A model generated the notes under the pieces. The model did not search any database and was not told the DNA's origin. It was given only the letters and a program-made list of their open reading frames with translations. From positions 140,590,982 to 140,654,981 of the forward strand of contig NW_026947484.1 of the NCBI RefSeq assembly GCF_034190915.1: a stretch of 64,000 bases of DNA. The letters are read 5' to 3'. The stretch is from Cavia porcellus. Taxonomy: Eukaryota > Chordata > Mammalia > Rodentia > Caviidae. Both the position numbers and the translations under genes were made by a program. Shown piece by piece: positions 46,665 to 59,137 of this stretch. Position 1 is the stretch's first letter. Each line of letters starts with the position of its first letter.

Positions 46665-49430
46665 CTGTAGCTGGCTGATCCGCAGGCTTTGCAGGATTTC
46701 ACATGATTTCCTTCCGTCTCGATTGGAGAATATTGATCATTGAGCCGATTTTGGCTCGTTTTTTACAATCCTCTTTGTAATGTTATTAGTTAGGTTGCCT
46801 GTTATCAAAATTGTCTACCTTTTAAGGCAAAAAGATGCCCGGTGCACTTTTCTCCTATAAATCTCATTTAATCTCATGTTTGGCACTAGAACTTTGCCTC
46901 TTGCTTCCTTTTCATTTTTTCCCCCTATTTGTTTTAGTTTTACACTTTATCCTCTGGCATTCTATAAGGGAGTTCTCTAGTTAGTTCTTGCAGCATTAAA
47001 CCTTCCATTCCCAGAATGCTTTAAAATAATTAGAACATAAAGTGAAAGTTTGGGGAAAACCTGTTGTTCACCAGTAAAGCATTATGTCACCTGGGCAATA
47101 TTATAATGAATATATTACTTGAGGATTAATGGTGATTTAGTCATCGAAGAGACTTGGGAATTCAAATATTGTCACTGAACTGTTAAGATGAAAACTATAT
47201 GACCAGTTTTTATCTGAGTTCTATTAGGTTATGTTTGGTATTAAAAGTCTCCCATTATACTCTTTGCTTTCTTTATTTTAGGAAGAAAATTTTTAAAAAA
47301 TGTCTTAAAGTAAGAGAATAACAGTACACTGTGTATCATTTTCAAAGTAGTTAAAGTGGGAGACATAAAGCAAAAAAAATTTTTACAAAAAGAAACATAA
47401 TAACTTTAATGAACTAAGAAATCATAGTATAATGAAATAAATTAGCATAGATATTGAAGTATTTTTGAAACAACAAAATATGCAATTTGGAAAATTATTT
47501 GAGCTTCTCCCTACATCCTATTATCCCTCTTCTAGTTTGCTCTTTGTTTTCTCAATGACCACAGAATAGAAAATGATCCTAGTTTGAGCTCTTCATTTCT
47601 GTCCAATTGATTACAGATCAGCCTTCTAAATTCAGCTGTATAAAGGGACCTGACAGATGCTGTTTTGTTTTCCGTATCAGCAGTAAATGGTAGGTTCAAC
47701 TAACTTTGAAAAACCTGGCAAATTCCATTTGATACCAGTTGTTTAGTGGTACCATTATAAAGGACAATATAGAAGGCCTTTTGGGAAAGCCTGGTACTGG
47801 TCAACATAATTTCAGAAATTTAGAGCTTAATAAAATGAAATTGTTGATTGCCATGTGAAATTTTTGAAAAGTATTTCTATTGTCTATAAAATTTGTGTCA
47901 CTATGAAAACTTAAGCAGAAAATGGGAGAAAAGTTTTTAAGATTTACATAAAATTTGTGTAAAATGATTTACACAGAATTAGAAATATGCAAAATTATCA
48001 GAAATTATATGAAAATGTTAATGAAAAAAGTAAAATTATGTACTTTCATTTGTATAAAATGTTTAGTATTGCATGTATAATGAATGTGTACTTATATTTT
48101 GTTGGGTTTTTCAGTGGAGCCGAGTTTGACCCTGACACTACCTCTGCAGTAGATGTCAATGTTACATATTAAAGTCTCACATTAGGATTTAAAAGTAGAT
48201 TAGGCATGGTGGGTGGGGAGTAAGTTGTTTTCCTCTTTCAAATAGCCAGTGCTGTAAAAGGAAAAGATTTAGAAAATTACTAGTAAAATGAGGAATTTTT
48301 TCTCTATATTTAATTAAAAATACTATCCTTTGGTGCTGGGACTCACTAAGTTTTGGAGTTGGGAAAGATTTTAAAGAACCTCATGCAGTCTCTCAGTTTA
48401 GAAAACTCATGCTTTAAATAACTCAGCCCATATAGAACTAATGCTTCCTGACCATTTTCAATCAAGACCTTTTAATTCCATACATTAAACTATATTGCCT
48501 GCGGTACATCAGTTTAATTAAGTACTTATTTTAAACCAGTAGTCCTTTTTTTGTAACTTCCTGGAGGATTCTTTAGGAATTTTTTTAAGCAGAGGTATTA
48601 TCTGAGTGAGCAGGTATAAACTATGGTAACTGTATCTTTTGTCAAGTCCTTTGACCTCGTTAACTTTGGACATTAAAACTTTAAAATAATAGAAATTCAC
48701 CTGTTTTCTGTCATTTGGTTACATTTTGTTTGTAGAATAAGGAAACATTGAGATGAAGGGGGAAATAACATTCAACTTCAAGAAACATTTAATTACTATG
48801 CTATTTCTCTAATAATTAAAGATGTAGGGAAACAGATAAATTGGGCTCAAAATCTTGGTAAATGAAATGTATATTTTGGTCTGGGCACTTGATCTGTTGT
48901 TTACCTTTGACTGCCTTTTAAGCTCCTTAAGAGCTATTATGCTGTAGGACAAAGACCCAAGTAGGTGACTCAGACGCTTTGGTTTTTGTTTTGTTTTTTT
49001 AGTTCATAGGAAAGAACAGGGTAAAGGAAAAAACTTTTAATTAAATTATACTACACATTACAACAAAACCTGTTACTTTTAAAAAAATATTTATTTAAAA
49101 ATAAGATTTCTAAAAATACAGTATACATTTGAAGAGAAGTAAAAATGACACAATTTAAAAGCAGTCTGCAAAGATAATAGTGATTTGGTTTTATTCATGT
49201 AGTAGTATAAAATAAATTAAAAACAATAACATTGTTCATAAGGTGGATATATAGTTTTTCATTTTAAGAATCAAAAAAAGAACCACCGTAGACTAAGGGG
49301 GAGGAAGGTAGGTAAAATTGGGAATCATATATCCAAGCCTGTTATTCTAAAGAATGAGATTGTTCTGTTAGGTGATTTTTATTCCTTTGTTTAATCCACC
49401 TCCCTCAACATACACACTATTAAATATCAT
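46665..49430. other. Intron after the alternative first exon
   Basis: AT-rich unique sequence. AATAAA occurs at ~47829, but nothing shows it is used as a 3' end. Long A- and T-rich runs at ~47374-47395 and 49080-49110. No repeat clearly recognised. Confidence 0.4.
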
Positions 49431-49436
49431 TGTGAG

Positions 49437-49558
49437 GATTCTTCCTAATTGCTTTCTTCTGTCTTCCTTTTTCCTCTCTGCCTTCTCTCCTTTGTTCCAT
49501 TTTCTTTCTGCTTTGCTTTGCTTTTCCTTCCTTCCTTCTTTCCCTTTCTTTCTTGTAG
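49437..49558 (+). repeat. Polypyrimidine tract, ~120 bp
   Basis: CTTCC/TTTCC-rich low-complexity stretch; it accounts for the overlapping Ser/Phe-rich and Lys/Arg/Glu-rich open frames on the two strands. Confidence 0.85.
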
Positions 49559-50630
49559 TAAAGAAAAATATATATTTCTCCTGGTTAACTGCTTTTCTGA
49601 TATTGTGCAAAATGGATTATTTGCCTTCAATAAAATTTATGTCCAGAGACTCAAGACTCTAAAGATACATAAAGGTTTGAAGCATAATTTTCTTCTGTAA
49701 AAAGGCTCCAAAGTAGAAAATCTATGATAGGAGACGTAGTCCCTTTGTAAACAGCAAGTCAGAGAACCCTGGCTTATGTGCAGTTTCCCTTTCTAAATTC
49801 AAAGAGCAAATCTTTGCTTCCAACCTTGCTATGCAGTGTCTGGTCATTTGCCACTATAATAAAACATCCCTTTCATAGGTTAGCTGAATTAAATCATTCA
49901 GGCCGTTTGGAAAGCATAGCCATTAGTACTGCTCAAAGATTAGTTCTTTAGTTTTACACTAGGTGATTGTTCTTATTTGTCTTCTATTAAAATAGAATGA
50001 AAACTTACCACAGTTTGAGATCTGTGACTCACTAGTGTTAGGACTAGCTTGAGCCAAGAAAATGCTATTTGAAAAGACCTAAATACCTGTCTGTTAGCCT
50101 AAATCATCTTACAGTACAACATTAGGACTGTTGTACTGATTGTGATGCTGGGTCAAAATTGACTTAATATAAATTGCATTATCATAACAACATGGTCTGA
50201 GTGACCAGAAATCTGGGAATAACACTGATTGTACCAAATAAAGGGTTACTGATTTTAGGCTCTAGTGATTGGTTTATATATTTTGTACTTTGCACTTCAT
50301 TATGAGTTTTTGACTCATTGTAACTCCCTAAGTGCTCTTTTGCCAGAATGTTATCTGAAAGGACAGTTTTCTGATACGAAAAATAACAAATTATTTATAA
50401 ATGAAGAAACAAACATCTTCCAATTTTTAAATCAATGCATTATATTGTTAGAATTAATGTCTTCCAATGGTCAAGATGTGTGTAAATGAGTTCCAGATTT
50501 ATTACATATTTTTCTGTGGCATTCTGTAACTTGCAAATTGCTGTTCTTATGAATATGTGTGTCTATGTATATACATATATGTGTGTGTTCACAGATATCC
50601 ATGTATATCTCTAGATGTATGGTCTTATTT

Positions 50631-50706
50631 CTAGGAGAGTAAATGAAAGATTAAACCGGGAATTAGACCTAGGAGAGTAAATGAAAGATTGGACAGGGAA
50701 TTGGGG
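50631..50706. repeat. Imperfect tandem duplication, 38-bp unit
   Basis: CTAGGAGAGTAAATGAAAGA occurs at 50631 and 50669, each followed by TT(A/G)(A/G)AC(C/A)GGGAATT. Confidence 0.85.
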
Positions 50707-51399
50707 CATAGACCTCTTTTTGTTTTGTTTTTCGTCTTATTCATTCAACAAAAACATTTGATTCCTGAAGTATTCCTGGCATCATGATAAGGAATGGGTT
50801 TATAGAAATGAAAGATACCAACTTGAGTGCAGTTTAATTGAATGCTTTTCCTGATTTCTTGTGTAAACTAGGACAAATTACTTACCTTCTATAAACTTCA
50901 GATTCCTTATATGGAATGGAATAGGAACACCTGGTTAGTTTATAAAGTTTCCTTTGCAGCAGTAAGATGCTTTGGTTTGAGGTAAATGAATATGTCTGCC
51001 TTCCTTGCCATTTTAATCTTGAAGCTATTTTATTAATCCTTCTTATAATTTAACTTTCAAAAATATTTTATTGCAGTTGTTACAGAAAAGATATTTTACA
51101 CTGATGAAGTAAGTAAAATACTAAGATTTACAGAGAATGTTTTACATTACATTAATGATAAATTTGTCAGTCAGAATTGTAAATAACTATTGAAACAGTT
51201 ATATCAGTGGTGTGACACAGTTCACATTGTTTCAAGGGAGGGCTCCTTTTATGTTCACAACAAGTATCTGAAGTTTTCTAAGAATCGTTACCTTTTTTCC
51301 CTCTCCCACCATCTAATCTGCCAGCAACTCTTGTTAACTGTATTTTCAAAATATGTTCAACCGTCCTTTTATCTCTCCCGTTACTATCACTACTAATCA

Positions 51400-51545
51400 A
51401 AGCTTCAATTGTCTTTGACCTGCCTTCCTCAACAGCTTCCTCACTGGTCTGTTTCCACTCCTGCTCCCCACAGATCTAGTTACCACTGAAGGGTCACTAG
51501 GATGATCATTTTGAAAACTTTCTATGAAGTCTAATTTATTTTTAT
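51400..51545 (+). repeat. L2 LINE fragment, left of a B1 insertion
   Basis: TTGACCTGCCTTCCTCAACA and GATGATCATTTTGAAAACTT are L2-like; similar sequence appears to resume after the SINE at ~51710-51850. Confidence 0.5.
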
Positions 51546-51554
51546 TTTGTTTTG

Positions 51555-51705
51555 TATTTTTGAGACAGGATTTGGCTGCGGAGTTCAGACTGGGCTTGAA
51601 TTCACTGTGCAGCCCAGGCTGGCCTCAGACTCACAGCAATCTTTTTGCCTCAGCCTCTTGAGTGCTGGGATTTCAGGCCTGTTCCCTCACAACCAGCTGA
51701 TTTCT
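51555..51705 (-). repeat. B1-like SINE
   Basis: TTTTTGAGACAGGATTTGGC, GCAGCCCAGGCTGGCCTCAG and GAGTGCTGGGATTTCAGGCC in reverse complement. Confidence 0.85.
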
Positions 51706-51879
51706 ATTTAGAGACACTGTAGTCCGTTCTTACTTCAATTAGAATGAAATCTGCTTTTTTACTATGCTGTATGGCCATCATGTATGACCTATCCCCTGTC
51801 TGTCATTCTACTTGGAGTCGCTGTGCCCTTTACCCCACTGTACTGTAGCTCTAAGCTCTCCAGTAAGCCAGCCAGCAGC

Positions 51880-52150
51880 TAACTTTTGTCATTTATTCAT
51901 TATTTAGCACTTGAAATGTGGCTAGTCCAAGTTGAGATGTGCTGTGACTGTAAGGTACATGATACCTTGAATTTTAAACACTAAGAAAAAAATTTCAAAG
52001 TTTTTAAATTGATTACATGTTTATAATATTTTGGATGTATTTGTTAAAATATCGGAGTTAAGTTCACTTATGTTTTTAGTTCATGCAGCAAAGCTACTAA
52101 AAATTTAAAAATTACACACGTGGTTCCCGTGATATTTCACTTGGAAAGTA
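51880..52150 (-). repeat. MER20/hAT-like MITE fragment
   Basis: CACTTGAAATGTGGCTAGTC, GTGCTGTGACTGTAAG and TACACACGTGGTTCCCGTGA. Old and diverged. Confidence 0.4.
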
Positions 52151-52399
52151 CCCTTCTGCTGCACAGTCCCTTCTCCTTCATCTCCGTGAGCCTCTGTTAG
52201 CTTGACCCTCTGTTGGTCTTTGTAAGACTGGCTCCATTCCATTCTGATCCCATTTACCTGCTACCTCGAAGACCTTCCAACCTTCCTTTGATCAATATGG
52301 AGTAATTTGAGTACCTACTCTGCATAATGCTTTCTTGTTTAACTGCAGAGGACGCCTCCCTACTTGATGTCTTATGTACTTGTTCTTGTATTATTTTTG

Positions 52400-52505
52400 A
52401 AGAAAGTAATGACTTTGACCTCTGTCATGCTTCATCTCCAGAACAGTGTCTGCCATATAGCATTCAGCATGTGCATACTGAAAGAGTGAATGAATGAAAT
52501 TAATG
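52400..52505 (+). repeat. L2 LINE 3' end
   Basis: CAGAACAGTGTCTGCCATAT and GAGTGAATGAATGAAAT are the usual L2 3' terminal words. Confidence 0.6.
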
Positions 52506-53419
52506 GCTGCTGTACTAGTAAATGATATTCAGTAGACATAAGAAGGACCAGTGGATCGTTTTCCCTCTCATTTCTGTATTAACAAGCAGTGCGGTCTAGG
52601 CTCCAGAGAATGATGTCAGAACTCTAGATTCTTTTTTTTTTTAAAGCTGTTCCATTAACTTATCAAAACTTCTGTGATTATTTTTCTTTCTTGTGATTAA
52701 TCTGTAGTACTTCTTAATTTTGTAATACTACTTTGATATTTTTGCTGTTTAGAATTTTGAAATTTTTGAAATCGTATTGTGGGAGAAAGTAGACTTTACT
52801 AGCTATTCAGAAACAGGAATGGTCTCATAAAGAGGACAACAAAATATCTAACCTTGCTTGGGATAGTTATGCTTATTGTCCTGATAAAATTATTAACTGG
52901 ACCCTTTCAACTCCTAAAAGTGGTTTGATGTAACTGATAAGTTAATAAAGTATGTGGTCCCTATAGGGTAATGGAAGTCAGTATTTTATATCCATTAGCT
53001 TCACACTGTACTTTCTACCTCTTTGTTGGATCTGGAATATTTTTTGTTTCCTTTAGATCAGATCCAGAGCTTACACATGCCTCTGCTGAACCACAGATCT
53101 ATTTCTAGGCCCTATCCAGGGTAAATTTTGTCTCTTCCAAGAGCCTTTTCTATATTCCTATTGCAACCAGCAGGGACTTTTTCTGTAAGTTTCATGATGT
53201 TACAACCTCCCTCGCTAGACTGGCATCATTTGGAGCTAGAATCACATGTTTATCAGTGTTATATTTCCACAGTGTCTCACATGGTGCTTTTAAGAGATGT
53301 TAGAAAAGTTGACAAATAGCCTGTTTTTTTTCTAAAATCATTGTACTTCTAATCAGTTGTTTACAGGAAGGGATTTAAGATAGTTGTGACTCCTTAAAGA
53401 ATGAAAATGTTTATTTTCT

Positions 53420-53625
53420 ATGTGTGTATTTACTTACTACAATACTGGGGATTGATCCCAGGGCCTTTGCACTGAACTCAGTTTTCAGGCCTTTTTTATT
53501 CTTCATTTTGAGACAGGCTTTTAAAACTAAATTGGTGAATTGACAGAGTGGGTTTGAACTTGGCATCTGCCTGCCTCAGCTTTACAGAGTGCTGGGTTAC
53601 AGGCATGTACCACCCTGCCCAACTT
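53420..53625 (-). repeat. ID-like head joined to B1-like SINE
   Basis: ACTGGGGATTGATCCCAGGG ... TTCAGGCC (53440-53492) resembles a reverse ID element; TTTTGAGACAGGCTTTTAAA ... GCTGGGTTACAGGCATGTAC (53505-53622) resembles B1. They may be one composite SINE or two abutting insertions. Confidence 0.6.
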
Positions 53626-53629
53626 TTTA

Positions 53630-54180
53630 TTTTGAAATAATTTAAAATTTTAGAGATAGTATAAGAGAAGTACAGCGAATTCCCATATACCCCTTACCCA
53701 GATTTACTGTCTGTTGATATTTTCTACATTTGTTTTACTACTTTCACTTTGATATAAGAACATTATCATTGTGGTACAAATGCAGGTCTTTTGTACTGCT
53801 CCATGTCCCCACCCTGTAGTCACTAAGCTTCTCAGGCGAGGCTCAAGCTTGTGTTCTACCTGCCTCAGCCCTCAGAGTGTGGGTATTACAGACATGCACC
53901 ATCGTGCCCTGCTTTTTAAATTCCTGAACCATGTAAGAATTAGCTGTGGCTATTGTACTGCTTTACTGTAAATACTTCTGCATGTATTTCCAATGGCAGG
54001 GATATTTCCACCAACTACCATACAGTTGACAGATTTAAGAAATTTAATGTTGATAAAATAGTATTATCTAATACACAGTCCATATTCAAAGTTAGCCAGT
54101 TTTTCCATAACGTGAATAGGCCTGTTACAAGACAGGGAACTGGAATACTGTATCATTTCTTTTAATAATAGAATAAGTTT
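53630..54180 (+). repeat. Old L1 (L1M) 3'UTR with a B1-like insertion
   Basis: ATTCCCATATACCCCTTACC, GATTTACTGTCTGTTGATAT and, after the insertion at ~53800-53925, CCTGAACCATGTAAGAATTA, ACCAACTACCATACAGTTGA and CACAGTCCATATTCAAAGTT follow the order of L1M 3' ends. Confidence 0.6.
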
Positions 54181-54496
54181 AATTCACATGCATTTCAATT
54201 CTCTGATTAAAAACAGGATAAAGCAAACAGTCTTACAAGCATTTCATTATAGAAACTTACCCTTTTTTTAAACATGTGATTGAGTGCTGTCGTGTGAGTG
54301 GGTTAAGAAGCTTAGTAAAGACAAAAGTGAATCAATCTTCTTACCAAAGAAAAGGACTATTTCGGTAAGTCCTACAGATAAAAGTTTGTGCAGCAGCTCT
54401 GGTTTTCTAAATCTCTGACAAAAGATGCCATAGATGTTTAAACAAGACTTTTTGTTGACTGCATTTAACTCAACTTGCCTTCTTGCTTTTTTATAG

Positions 54497-54628
54497 TCGG
54501 TGCCTGAAGAGTTACTCAGACAACAAAAGCTGAGTTCCAATGAGACCACTACAAGTGCTCAGTCTGTATCTGACTCCCATCTGGCAGCACTTCAGGACAA
54601 AGTCCAGCAAACAGAGGCCACCAGCAAG
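54497..54628 (+). CDS. PDE4DIP: PDE4DIP shared exon (local E5)
   Basis: Acceptor ttttttatag, donor AAG|GTACG, 132 bases, phase 0 at both ends: SVPEELLRQQKLSSNETTTS to QQTEATSK. It is the common acceptor for the long isoform (from 33275) and the alternative first exon (from 46643). The first residues differ from the human form as I know it (Pro-Met-Thr becomes Ser-Val-Pro), and the rest matches closely. A Ser/Thr-rich linker precedes renewed coiled coil. Confidence 0.94.
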
Positions 54629-55136
54629 GTACGATCAGTACTGCGCACTTGACTGTCCCATAGTTTTCCTGAGGATGTGACAGGCTCTGTCCTTATACTG
54701 AGTAGGCCTGGGGAGATGACAGCTGTTGACTCCTATTGCTCTAGAGAATATTTCCTGTACAAATATAGTCCTCCCCTTTGTTTCTCATGCATTTTAACTG
54801 TGTATGCAAAGATCAGAGTTTTGGATGTCTGATTAAAATGCTTATGAAATCTTAAGATTAATCCACAGTGACTCATGGGAATACTCCATCACAGAGAAAG
54901 CACAGTGACTGAGAATTGAGTTTACCGAGTATTGAAGAAAGTATCTCATGTTTCCTATGACTTTCTCTTTTTGCTTGTCATACAACTTAAATAGTTACTA
55001 TATTTAGGAAAAATTAATGTAATGTTTCCTAAGAAGTTCATCAAATCATAGATCAGAGGAAGGACTTTATGGCTGCATTTAGGGTTAAAACATATCATTG
55101 TCCCAACAAACTTTTTTGCTGTTTTTCTGAATTCAG

Positions 55137-55256
55137 ATTCTTCAAGACAAACTGCACGAAATGAGCTGTGAACTAAAGTCTGCTCAAGAGTCATCTCAAA
55201 AGCAAGAAGATACAATTCAAAGCCTCAAGGAAACTCTGAAAAGCAGGGAAAGTGAG
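55137..55256 (+). CDS. PDE4DIP: PDE4DIP shared exon (local E6)
   Basis: Acceptor attcag, donor GAG|GTAAAT, 120 bases, phase 0-0: ILQDKLHEMSCELKSAQESS then QKQEDTIQSLKETLKSRESE. Uninterrupted coiled coil with Leu/Ile at heptad positions. It lies 508 bases after E5. Confidence 0.95.
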
Positions 55257-55423
55257 GTAAATCACTTAGGATTCAGAAATCTGTGAGGAAACCATTTGTT
55301 CCATGAATGTAGAAATATATTATTGGCATAACAAAATAATCAGCCTGGAAAAATTGTAGGTACCAGATAATGGATTTATTTTCAATTTACTAACATGTTT
55401 GGTGTTCCCTCTCTTTTTTTCAG

Positions 55424-55516
55424 ACTGAGGAGTTGTACCAGGTGATTGAAAGCCAAAATGACACGATGGCAAAGCTTCGAGAAATGCTACACCAAAGCCA
55501 GCTTGGACAACTTCAT
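55424..55516 (+). CDS. PDE4DIP: PDE4DIP shared exon (local E7)
   Basis: Acceptor tttttttcag, donor CAT|GTATGTG, 93 bases, phase 0-0: TEELYQVIESQNDTMAKLRE then MLHQSQLGQLH. The shortest full exon in the series, and coiled coil throughout. The donor is slightly weak (T at the last exon base). Confidence 0.94.
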
Positions 55517-55652
55517 GTATGTGAGGGTCACAGAGAGAGGAAATACTAGAGTTGGGAGTGTGTCTTTCTCAGTTACCTTCTTAAGTTTGTGTTCACAGTC
55601 CCCTGAGGTCATTGCTTGCTGTTCTTGTGACTGATTTCTGCTCTCTTCTCAG

Positions 55653-55865
55653 ACCTCGGACAGTACGTCTCAAGCTCAGCAACAGGTGGCTCTGCTTGAT
55701 CTTCAGAGTGCTTTATTCTGCAGCCAACTTGAAATACAGAAGCTGCAGAGGTCAGTAAGACAGAAGGAATGCCAGCTGGCTGATGCCAAGCGATGTGTGC
55801 AGTTAGTGGAGACTACAGCGCAAGAGAGAGAAAAGCAGAAGGAGGCCTCTTGGAAACATAACCAG
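55653..55865 (+). CDS. PDE4DIP: PDE4DIP shared exon (local E8)
   Basis: Acceptor cttctcag, donor CAG|GTAAAT, 213 bases, phase 0-0: TSDSTSQAQQQVALLDLQSA to REKQKEASWKHNQ. It begins with a Ser/Thr/Gln linker, then forms a long coiled coil with a C-x-L-A-D-A-K-R-C segment. The largest shared exon in the window. Confidence 0.95.
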
Positions 55866-57044
55866 GTAAATCATTAACCACTTTATAGCCCTCAGTGCTG
55901 ACTTTGACCTGACAGTGGCTTTTTATCAGAACAGCTGGTTTTGAACCTGAACCCTTGAATTACAGTATTTGCTTAATCTGAGTGTAATTTGGTCCAACAT
56001 TTGTTAGTGTATTTCATGTGCTGGTTATGGGGCTGTGTCCTGGAAATTCATTGGAAAATGCTACAGGCCCTTTCCTCTTAAGTTGCTTATAATTTAGTGT
56101 GTAAAACAAGCACATGAACATAATTGGAGTGTGGTTAATACTGAGGAGTTGTGTATAGGGTCCTGAAAGGACTTCTGGGAGGGACTGAGAAAGGGAATCA
56201 AGGAAAGCTTCATAAAGACAGGATATCTCAGGTTATCCTGGAGGATGGGATAATAGTAAACTGCACAGAAAAGTGACCAAGAACATCCAAGATCAAAGCA
56301 ATGATGTGTACAATGAGCCATGTAATTTTTAAAAATACACATAATTTTAAAATGGATCCTTATCTTATTATCTTAGAGCATATGTTTTTCTCTTTTGACT
56401 GTAAAGCATTCAGATTGAAACTATTTCTTGATGAATATCCTTAGTTTAATACTTTGAAGGTTAAATATATTTCCTGAATTTGCATTGCAAATATTAAAAT
56501 TTTCATAATTTGGCAAGGTTGAGGAGTAATGGAAGAATTAGAATGGAAATAATTCTTAATTTTTTGTTGTATACTTAAAGGAAACATGTCCTAAATTTTA
56601 ATTGAAAATATTTTGGAGAGTATCTAAAGTAATACATGGTTTAAAGATTACTGATTTTATTATTAGAAAAATACTACATATGGCAAATTAAGAAAATGAA
56701 TTAATAGAATCTTCATGATCTCTTAAGAAAACATGATAGAAATAGTCTATCCTTGAGCTTATTGTAAAGGATTTAGGGTTATAGTTGGACAAAGTCCTAC
56801 ATCGTATTTTTTAAACAAGAAAATAAGTATTGAACTATAAGTCAAACTTACTATATACACAGTTTTTACAATTTCCTATATTTAACTCCAGTTAATGTAT
56901 TATGTAATACTTCTGTAGCATTTTTAATGATGGTGCTTTCTAGTTCTTTATATTTCATTATGTCTTAGAAATTTTAAGGTCTCTATGTCTAATGACCAAA
57001 TGACAAGTTTAGATTGTTTTTTTAAAGTGAATATTTCAATTCAG
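55866..57044. other. Intron E8-E9
   Basis: AT-rich, with a possible remnant at 56020-56330. No further exon recognised. Confidence 0.4.
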
Positions 57045-57203
57045 GAATTACGAAAAGCTTTGCATCATTTACAAGGAGAATTGCAGAATAAGAGCCAACA
57101 GCTTCATACCCTGGAGGCTGAAAAATGCAGTGAGATTCGAACACAGGAGCAAACCATTCAACACCTAAACCACAGTCTGAGTCATAAAGAACAACTGCTT
57201 CAG
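57045..57203 (+). CDS. PDE4DIP: PDE4DIP shared exon (local E9)
   Basis: Acceptor atttcaattcag, donor CAG|GTGAGT, 159 bases, phase 0-0: ELRKALHHLQGELQNKSQQL to HLNHSLSHKEQLLQ. Coiled coil, rich in His and Gln. The frame stays open for about 60 bases upstream of the acceptor by chance; the acceptor is set by the pyrimidine tract and by continuity with E8. Confidence 0.95.
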
Positions 57204-57673
57204 GTGAGTTTACACGATCTCATAAAAGCTCAGAAGTTCCTGTTCATATAGCCTTAAGGTATGAGTCACCTGTGTTAAATATTTGCTACAAATAGAACTT
57301 TGAGTGGTGGGAATCAGGAAGATTTAAAAAGACAAAAAATATAATCCATGAATAAGGTCCTGATCAGCAAGTAAGATACAAAGAGACTGGAAAGGCAAAC
57401 AGTATTCAGCAGATGCTTACCAAGTACCTTTGTGAATCAGACACTACTCTAATGGGGCTTGGCGAGACAGAGTCCTGACTACTTTTGTCAGTCTGGTAGG
57501 ACTGATAGGAGATGACATTGGTATAAGAGTTACATGCTAGAATGAAAGTTTTAGGGTGAAATGGGACACTAAAAAGAGTGTTCAGTTCTGTCAGCTACTC
57601 TAAACCTTACATAAAATCCCTTACATTTTACTGGTCATACAATTTATTCATAACATGTATATGTTGTGTGGCT

Positions 57674-57723
57674 TCCCCCCCCCAACAGATAATATATATA
57701 TCCCCCCCCCGACAGATAATATG
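57674..57723 (+). repeat. Short duplicated poly-C block
   Basis: C9 followed by AACAGATAATATATATAT, then C9 followed by GACAGATAATATG: a ~27-bp unit present twice. Confidence 0.85.
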
Positions 57724-58085
57724 CTATCACCATCTCTGCTTTGGAGTCTTAGTCAATGAAGATTGGCAGCAGATAGTACCTCCTTGGTGAGGTCTTTACT
57801 GACACCTTTAGGCCAAGTCAGGCAACACATCCTATGTTTTCCCAGTAGCCAGCTGACATGCATGCTAGCATGTATGTGGCTAAATTGTTAATTTTATGTG
57901 TTATGTAAATTAAGTATTGCCAGATAGCAATTTCCATATCTCTTATTTCTGCTAAACGTGTTTCCCCTGAGAAAAATGATCATTCTTGTTTTTTTATTCT
58001 GAATAACAAATTAGTTGAAAAAAATGTAGGAATTCAGTTAGTATTGGATAAGTAAATAAAAGAAAATATTTTTTGGACTTATTAG

Positions 58086-58199
58086 GAATTTCAGGAGCTC
58101 TTAAAGTATCGAGATAACTCAGACAAAACTCTTGAAGCAAATGAAATGTTGATTGAGAAACTTCGGCAGCGAATACAAGATAGAGCAATTGCTCTAGAG
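58086..58199 (+). CDS. PDE4DIP: PDE4DIP shared exon (local E10)
   Basis: Acceptor ttattag, donor GAG|GTATGT, 114 bases, phase 0-0: EFQELLKYRDNSDKTLEANE then MLIEKLRQRIQDRAIALE. Coiled coil. It is followed by only 183 bases of intron before the next exon. Confidence 0.95.
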
Positions 58200-58382
58200 G
58201 TATGTAGGATAAACGTTTGTTCGGTATGCTATGAATTATTCTGTCTACATATTATTAAGTTTGTGTCTAATTTGTGCCTTGGGATTTTAGTTTTCTGTTC
58301 CTTCATATTTTGGATTTTATTGAATAAGGGTGATGAAGATGGTGAATTTTTTAAAGTTTAGGACTCTTTATTTTCCTTACAG

Positions 58383-58520
58383 CAAGCTATAGATGCAAAA
58401 TTCTGTGCTCTCGAAGAAAAAGACAAAGAGCTGCGGCAGCTTCATCTTGCTGTGAGAGAGCGCGATCATGACTTGGAGAGACTGCGTGGTGTTCTCTCTT
58501 CCAATGAAGCTACCATGCAA
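58383..58520 (+). CDS. PDE4DIP: PDE4DIP shared exon (local E11)
   Basis: Acceptor ccttacag, donor CAA|GTGAGA, 138 bases, phase 0-0: QAIDAKFCALEEKDKELRQL to RGVLSSNEATMQ. A highly charged coiled coil ending in a Ser/Asn break. Confidence 0.95.
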
Positions 58521-59137
58521 GTGAGAGCAGAATCTATCATTGATTGATTTTTCTCCTTTACTTTCATTCTAAGTATCAGCCACCTCCATCATTTTATGAA
58601 AACCAGAGTATTTTCTTTTATAAGGAAAATAATAATTCTCACATGCTTCATCATTGTAGACTTCAAAGGCTACATAGTTCTAGTTTATTACTTACCTTTT
58701 TCTATAGATACACACCCACATATACCTTTTTACATAAGCATGCCTGGGTACAACTATTATGTATTTTTCATTAATATTATATACATGTCCCTGTATTGGC
58801 ATGACTAGAATACTTGCTTATTTTATTACCGTAGACTTTTTTGGCATGCTTACTATATACTTATGTGACTATCTGTCAATTTTTAAAGAAGTCATTTGCT
58901 TTCTCTGTGGAAAAAGTAATTCTTCCATTGTATTTCATTTTTTTATATACTTACATTTCTCTCTTCACAAACTAGACAGAAGTTTCTGAAAATACAAAAT
59001 TATTGGTATGATAGATTATATGCTAAATTTTTGCCTCTTGCAAACAAGTTGATTGGTGATCATTCACAGGTATATCTGATCTCTTGTGTACCCTGTGGGT
59101 ACACCTTGACTTGTGATTGCTCTCTTTGTGACTGCAG

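Noticed and set aside
49372..49700. Overlapping Ser/Phe-rich and Lys/Glu-rich open frames on both strands
   Set aside because: They are the two strands of a polypyrimidine tract, with no coding evidence.
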